A DNA stretch of 64,000 nt from UBA7672 sp965279205 (lineage in GTDB: Bacteria > Pseudomonadota > Alphaproteobacteria > Caulobacterales > Hyphomonadaceae): contig OZ257144.1 in the NCBI GenBank assembly GCA_965279205.1, positions 1,302,001-1,366,000 on the forward strand. The letters run 5' to 3'. A program made the position numbers and the translations under genes. Every line of letters starts with the position of its first letter. The stretch's first letter is position 1. Below the pieces are notes generated by a model. It saw only the letters and a program-made list of their open reading frames with translations, was not told the origin of the DNA and searched no databases. Shown here piece by piece: positions 59,929 to 64,000 of the stretch.

Positions 59929-60554
59929 TCGCTCAGCCCTTCGCGATCACAGGTTTCAATGAAGCTCGGCATGGCGCGCATGCGCGTGATGTAGCGGTCG
60001 AGGCCAGGCCACCCTGTCGCCGGGCGCGGCATGTTGCGCGACCAGCGCATCAGCATGGTAGCAAGCAAATCCACAGTGGAAAGTTTGCCGCCGACCAGGA
60101 ATTCACGGCCATCCGCCAGTTGCGCATCGAGCCTGTCCCACACGCTCTTGATGCGAATGCGCGCCAGGGCTTTCACTGCATCGACATTCGCAGGGTCGCC
60201 ATCCTTGTCTGCATAGAACCAGTCGCGGAAGGCAGGCAACAATGTGTTGGCGAGATAGATCATGCCCACCATCCACTCGGCGCGTTCGGGCGCACCAACC
60301 GCTGGCGCGAGCCTCGCTTCAGGATGCCGCTCCGCCAGCAGCATCAGCAGAGCGGTGCTTTCGGCGTGCGGCTTGCCGTCGATCACCAGCGTCGGCACGC
60401 GGCCGGATGGATTAAGCGCCAGATAGGTTGGGCTCTTCTGGGCGCCAGCATCGAAATCGACCAGGACCAGTTCGAAGGGCAAGCCCATCTCGATCAGCAT
60501 CCAGTGTACGACAAGGCTCGCCGTGCCCGGAGAATAATGAAGTGTGTAGCTCAT
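59913..60554 (-). CDS. Glutathione S-transferase
   Basis: 213 residues. N-terminal thioredoxin-like GST domain (LHYSPGTASLVVHWMLIEMG, NPSGRVPTLVIDG then AESTALL) and helical C-terminal domain (from about residue 85). The start ATG overlaps the aminotransferase stop (ATGA). Cytoplasmic. Class not certain; Ser rather than Tyr near residue 8 resembles theta/beta-type. Confidence 0.9.
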   Translation of the reverse strand: MSYTLHYSPGTASLVVHWMLIEMGLPFELVLVDFDAGAQKSPTYLALNPSGRVPTLVIDGKPHAESTALLMLLAERHPEARLAPAVGAPERAEWMVGMIYLANTLLPAFRDWFYADKDGDPANVDAVKALARIRIKSVWDRLDAQLADGREFLVGGKLSTVDLLATMLMRWSRNMPRPATGWPGLDRYITRMRAMPSFIETCDREGLSEWRNP

Positions 60555-61483
60555 GGGCTGGCCTTCAGCTGGGCATACAGGGCCTGCTCATCCTTGAGTG
60601 CTTCATAGAGTGCGCGCAATTTAACCGTGACCGGCCCTGGCGTACCTTCGGGCAGCACCTGCCCATCGATCGAGCGCACCGGGGTGATGCCGCCGAACGT
60701 GCCGGTGACAAATGCCTCGTCCGCTGCGTGGGCGTCGTCGACCCGGAAATAATCGAGACGGATCGGGATCTGGTTGGCGTCGCACAACCGGATCACGGCG
60801 CCGCGCGTCACGCCGTTGAAGCAGAACTCGCCGGTCGAGGTCCGCACCTCGCCATCACGCACCCAGAAGAAATTGGTGGCGTTGCAGCTCGAGACGAACC
60901 CGCCCGGATCCAGCATCAACGCCTCATCACCGCCCTTTGCGATCGCATCGATCAGCGCCCGGATCAGCGCCAGCCTTGAATGCGAATTGAGCCGCATGTC
61001 GAACATGTCCGCCGGCGTGCAGCGAATGGAGGATGTCGCCAGCGCTAGCCCCCTGGTCACTATGTCCGGGCTCGGCTCCTTGTATTCCGCCACGATCACG
61101 ATGGTGGCCGAACCCAGCGCATTGCGCGGATCCTGGTTGACCGCCGCCTTCACACCGCGCGTCGCCATCAGACGCAGGTGCGCGCCGTGATGCATGCCGT
61201 TCGCGTCCAGCGTCGCCCGCAAGGCTGCAACTATCTCGTCGCGCGTGAGGCCGAGGTCGAGCTGGATATCCTTCGCCCCGGTGTAGAGCCGTTCGAGATG
61301 CTCATCGAGGAATAGCAGCGCGCCCTTGTGCAGCCGCAGGCCTTCCCACACGCCATCGCCCAGCACGAAGCCCGCATCGAAGACCGAGACCTTCGCCTCA
61401 TCCTTCGGCACAAGCTTGCCGTTTAGCCAGATCTTCAGGCTGGCGTTGCGCGGATCGGCTGCGAAGTCCTGGCTGCCGGCCAT
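60551..61483 (-). CDS. Class IV aminotransferase-like protein lacking the usual catalytic Lys
   Basis: 310 residues with GGGAGG upstream. Overall fold IV aminotransferase: KVSVFDAGFVLGDGVWEGLR, AHLRLMATRG, the LD-PGGFVSSCNATNFFWV segment, and FGGITPVRSIDG. The PLP lysine is expected about 22-23 residues before DEALMLD, but there is no Lys between residues 135 and 183; the spot reads DMRLNSHSRLA. It may be inactive, or use a different residue. First gene of the operon with GST, sulfotransferase-like and DUF3601 genes. Confidence 0.85.
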   Translation of the reverse strand: MAGSQDFAADPRNASLKIWLNGKLVPKDEAKVSVFDAGFVLGDGVWEGLRLHKGALLFLDEHLERLYTGAKDIQLDLGLTRDEIVAALRATLDANGMHHGAHLRLMATRGVKAAVNQDPRNALGSATIVIVAEYKEPSPDIVTRGLALATSSIRCTPADMFDMRLNSHSRLALIRALIDAIAKGGDEALMLDPGGFVSSCNATNFFWVRDGEVRTSTGEFCFNGVTRGAVIRLCDANQIPIRLDYFRVDDAHAADEAFVTGTFGGITPVRSIDGQVLPEGTPGPVTVKLRALYEALKDEQALYAQLKASP

Positions 61484-61545
61484 GGGGCCTCCCGCTGGAA
61501 AATCGGCGCCAGCTTAGGCGCCGCCACACCGAACGGGAAGGTAGC

Positions 61546-61755
61546 CTACTCGTCGGAGAGCGTCGCCATGGCGCCCTTGCGGTCGCTTGGCTTCAGCTTG
61601 ATGAAAAGCGCCCGGGCCTTCTTGATGTCGGCGGGTTTGCCCGTTTCCGCCGCCAGCTTCAGCGCCAGCGTGGTTGGATCGTTCGCGCCTTTGATGAAGG
61701 CAAGCGTCTTCGCCATCTTGCCCATCGCCTCGCGGTCGATTGCACCTTCGTCCAT
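61546..61755 (-). CDS. Small hydrophilic helical protein
   Basis: 69 residues from ATG 61755 behind AGGAGA. Ala/Lys-rich, helical (KMAKTLAFIKGANDPTTLAL, ARALFIKLKPSDRKG). No signal or domain. Divergent from the symporter. Function unknown. Confidence 0.6.
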   Translation of the reverse strand: MDEGAIDREAMGKMAKTLAFIKGANDPTTLALKLAAETGKPADIKKARALFIKLKPSDRKGAMATLSDE

Positions 61756-61888
61756 GGAATTCTCCTGGAGTTCCGGCCAACCGGAATAGGGCACGCTCGC
61801 ACGGATAGGGACCGCTGTCCCATCGGAAGGCTGGTCAGCCCGGCCTCTCATGTTATTGAGGCGGCTAGCCTTTCGGAGCGCCAGCTGC

Positions 61889-63376
61889 ATGCAACGCCTG
61901 ATCTTCATCGGCCTGATCCTCGCCATGATCCTGGGTGTCGGCGCCGGCGCGTTCGTCTATGGCGACCCCGCGGCGCGGGTGCAGGCGGCAGAGGCGAAAA
62001 TCGCCCCTATGGACGCCAACCGGGACGGGCAGGTGAGTCGCGAGGAGTTCGCCACGACCATGCCGGGCGCTCCCGCAGCCGACATCGACAAGGCGTTCCG
62101 GGCGCTCGACCGCAACAATAACGGCATCGCCACGACCCCCGAGATCGAAAAGGCCCCGACCAAGGAACAGTCGGATATCGCCAGCTATTTCAAGATCCTG
62201 TCAGACATCTTCCTCCGCCTCATCAAGATGATCGTGGCCCCGCTGGTGATCACCACGCTGACCGTGGGCATTGCCCACCTCGGGGGAGGGGCTGCCGTTG
62301 GTCGCATCGGCGCACGGACGATGGTCTGGTTCGTCACCGCCTCGCTGGCCTCGCTCGGGCTCGGCCTCCTGATGGTCAACCTGTTCAAGCCGGGCGTCGA
62401 TTTCCCGGTCACGCTTGATACCGCCGTGGCCGACGCCTCGACCGTCTCGACGGGCGCGTTCAACCTGCAGGAATTCATCACCCACGTCTTCCCGACCTCG
62501 ATCGCCGACGCGATGGTGAAGAACGAAATCCTCCAGCTTGTCGTCGTCTCGCTCTTCATGGGCATCGCCCTGCAGGCGCTGGGCCCGAAGACCGCGAAGG
62601 TCACCGACCTGCTGGAGCAGATCGCCTTCCTGATGCTGAAGATCACCGGCTATGTGATGGCCATGGCGCCCTTCGCCGTGTTCGGCGCGATCGCTTCGAC
62701 CGTTGCGCTGCAGGGGCTGGAGGTCATCGCTGACTATGGCCGCCTCGTCGGCACATTCTTCATCGCGCTGTTCGTTCTCTGGGCGTTGCTCATCACGGCC
62801 GGATTCCTTGTTCTGGGTCCGCGCGTGTTCAAGCTGATGTGGGATGTCCGCGCGCCGGGCCTGCTGGCGTTTGCCACCGCGAGCTCGGAAGCCGCCTATC
62901 CACGCTTGCTCGAGCAGCTCGAGCGCCACGGCATCGCCAACCGCGTCGTGTCGTTCGTGCTGCCGCTCGGCTACTCGTTCAACCTCGACGGCTCGATGAT
63001 GTACTGCACCTTCGCGGTGATGTTCATCGCCCAGGCCATGGGCATCCCGCTGTCGTGGGATCAGCAGGTCGGAATGCTTCTTCTTCTTATGGTTACTTCG
63101 AAGGGCATCGCCGGCGTGCCGCGCGCCTCGCTGGTGGTGATCTCGGCGACGTTGCCGGCGCTCGGCATGAAGCCCGAATGGATTGCGCTCGTCCTCGCTG
63201 TGGACGCCTTCATGGACATGGGCCGCACTGCGACAAATGTGATCGGAAACTCGATCGCCTGCGCGGTCATTGCCAAGTGGGAAGGCCTGCTCAGCGATCC
63301 GAAGAAGGATACGCCTGTGGTTGAGTCCGTTCTCGGATCCGGGGAATCCGAAGCGGCGGCTGCCTCGAATCGTTGA
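61889..63376 (+). CDS. Dicarboxylate/amino-acid:cation symporter (SDF family) with inserted EF-hands
   Basis: 495 residues from ATG 61889 (GGAG 9 bases earlier). A first membrane helix (4-24) is followed by an insertion with two canonical EF-hand loops: 42-53 (DANRDGQVSREE) and 74-85 (DRNNNGIATTPE). The SDF domain follows, with LRLIKMIVAPLVITT, the serine-rich-loop region FATASSEAAYP (HP1) and MDMGRTATNVIGN (TM8, substrate site). Transport of glutamate, aspartate or C4-dicarboxylates is likely. The loop should lie in the periplasm, so calcium may tune activity; that is inference. Confidence 0.92.
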   Translation: MQRLIFIGLILAMILGVGAGAFVYGDPAARVQAAEAKIAPMDANRDGQVSREEFATTMPGAPAADIDKAFRALDRNNNGIATTPEIEKAPTKEQSDIASYFKILSDIFLRLIKMIVAPLVITTLTVGIAHLGGGAAVGRIGARTMVWFVTASLASLGLGLLMVNLFKPGVDFPVTLDTAVADASTVSTGAFNLQEFITHVFPTSIADAMVKNEILQLVVVSLFMGIALQALGPKTAKVTDLLEQIAFLMLKITGYVMAMAPFAVFGAIASTVALQGLEVIADYGRLVGTFFIALFVLWALLITAGFLVLGPRVFKLMWDVRAPGLLAFATASSEAAYPRLLEQLERHGIANRVVSFVLPLGYSFNLDGSMMYCTFAVMFIAQAMGIPLSWDQQVGMLLLLMVTSKGIAGVPRASLVVISATLPALGMKPEWIALVLAVDAFMDMGRTATNVIGNSIACAVIAKWEGLLSDPKKDTPVVESVLGSGESEAAAASNR

Positions 63377-63744
63377 CCCGCATGTGACAGCCCTCGGGCT
63401 ATCCACTGACGCACCGGTCAGTTTCCAACCCGGAAAGTTGACCAACTGCGTCAGGCGGCGCGTTGACAGCCGGATTACGTGCAGGGCATATGCGCCGCAA
63501 CAGAGGGTCGTCGGCTCCCCCCGGCGAGTGGCTAAGACACTATAAAAGCAGCTGCTCCCAAGACCCCGAAACGCGGCGTCATTCCCTCGGAATGCGACGA
63601 TCGCGCGCAAGCCTCTTCTGCAAAAAACGCTGCGTCCACACTGGCGCTTGCGGCAAAAGGAAGGCATAAAATTCGGGTTACCCGGCATCCAAAAGCCAAA
63701 AGGCTGGAGCCGGGGAACATTTGGGGCGTCAGAGCGAGAGAGAC
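63377..63744 (+). other. 368-bp intergenic region before the TonB-like gene
   Basis: No gene is seen. A possible sigma-70 promoter is TTGACA (63463-63468) with an 18-base spacer to CATATG, and a second AAAAT-rich patch at about 63661-63672 is closer to the gene. GGAAT-type -35 copies here have no CGTC at the right spacing. A small hairpin AGCC-AAAA-GGCT occurs near 63695-63706. Confidence 0.3.
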
Positions 63745-64000
63745 ATGTATTACACGACAAAGCGGAGCAATAACTCGACGCGCGCCATTGGCGCCGCCGC
63801 CGTTGTGCTCATTAACGCGGGCGTCGCGGTCGCCGTCGCCAATGGCTTCGGCCAGAACTTCTTCAAGCCTCCCGTGGAATCCGAAGTCGTGATCATCGAG
63901 GTTCCTGAGATCGAGGAAGACGAGCCGCCGCCGCCGCCGCCGGTCGATGTCGACCTGCCGCCGCCGCCGCCGCAGGTCATCCTGCCTGATTTCATTTTCG
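63745..64000 (+). CDS. TonB-type energy transducer, N-terminal part (cut by window edge)
   Basis: About 85 codons are visible. A basic N-terminus (YYTTKRSNNSTRAIG) leads into one membrane helix (AAAVVLINAGVAVAVANGFG), then a periplasmic acidic stretch and Pro runs (EDEPPPPPPVDVDLPPPPP), the usual TonB plan. The C-terminal TonB domain lies beyond the window. ATG at 63745 follows GAGAGAGA. Confidence 0.82.
   Translation, partial: MYYTTKRSNNSTRAIGAAAVVLINAGVAVAVANGFGQNFFKPPVESEVVIIEVPEIEEDEPPPPPPVDVDLPPPPPQVILPDFIF

Noticed and set aside
63377..63744. Possible tRNA or small RNA before the TonB-like gene.
   Set aside because: No cloverleaf arms or GTTCGA-type loop could be placed; hairpins are too short.
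62201..63760. A 519-codon minus-strand frame opposite the symporter and the intergenic region.
   Set aside because: Shadow of the symporter extended into noncoding DNA; composition is Arg/Asp/Glu/His-rich with no domain.
1..64000. CRISPR arrays, rRNA, complete insertion sequences or a prophage.
   Set aside because: No regularly spaced direct repeats, no rRNA-like stretches, no transposase or phage structural genes were found by reading.

Overview
The window is a high-GC chromosomal segment, densely coding on both strands, with no rRNA, tRNA, CRISPR array, prophage or intact insertion sequence that I can see. Gene content and style suggest an aerobic, TonB-using alphaproteobacterium near Caulobacterales/Hyphomonadaceae. 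The main pointers are a Usg-family protein, a CC0125/CC1285-type lipoprotein, a BigR/SqrR-type persulfide regulator, many periplasmic peptidases and lipoproteins, and alphaproteobacterial dispersed palindromes. Family and genus cannot be fixed from the sequence alone.

Layout. 0-13 kb: a redoxin/cytochrome/copper-oxygenase fusion, a membrane-anchored GH16 enzyme, lepA, two SnoaL-like paralogues around a methyltransferase, a tandem array of four small secreted proteins with a fixed C-x15-C spacing, an Xaa-Pro aminopeptidase and prmA. 13-18.2 kb: very small hydrophilic proteins, a cysteine-dioxygenase-like cupin, the first of three paralogous secreted CHEGNY proteins, a GIY-YIG gene set among five dispersed palindromes, and a decayed duplicate of a small coiled-coil gene. 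18.2-20.2 kb: a lower-GC islet with a membrane protein divergent from a ParA-like ATPase and a small partner. 20.2-23.8 kb: a UvrD/PcrA helicase and an esterase. 23.8-27.2 kb: a sulfide/persulfide module (persulfide dioxygenase, BigR/SqrR regulator, rhodanese, TauE/SafE exporter, two lipo-cytochromes c) around a nested 39-bp palindrome. 27.5-46 kb: GAF-EAL signalling protein, Usg, CHEGNY protein 2, hydrolases, an XRE/membrane-protein pair, GumN-like protein, tex, M28 peptidase, ClC transporter, lipoproteins, YWTD propeller and M20 peptidase.

46.2-51.4 kb is, in my view, the most interesting region. An ECF sigma factor and its membrane anti-sigma factor sit beside a subtilisin-like protease, a CC0125-type lipoprotein, a low-complexity Gly/Ser/Ala-rich secreted protein and an outer-membrane barrel. 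Four promoters with the same GGAAT-N16-CGTC layout lie in two divergent intergenic regions and face exactly these genes, so the locus reads as a self-contained, autoregulated cell-envelope regulon.

51.5-64 kb: CHEGNY protein 3, an M19 dipeptidase, an outer-membrane barrel, a GNAT enzyme, a PepSY-DUF2271-DUF4198-ApbE operon behind a Fur/Irr-like palindrome, a tightly overlapping five-gene operon (class IV aminotransferase lacking the usual lysine, GST, sulfotransferase-like protein, DUF3601 protein, small protein), a dicarboxylate/amino-acid symporter with two EF-hands inserted after its first membrane segment, and the start of a TonB-type protein cut by the window edge. Local gene duplication is a recurring theme. 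Many starts were reset from ribosome binding sites, signal peptides or promoters.
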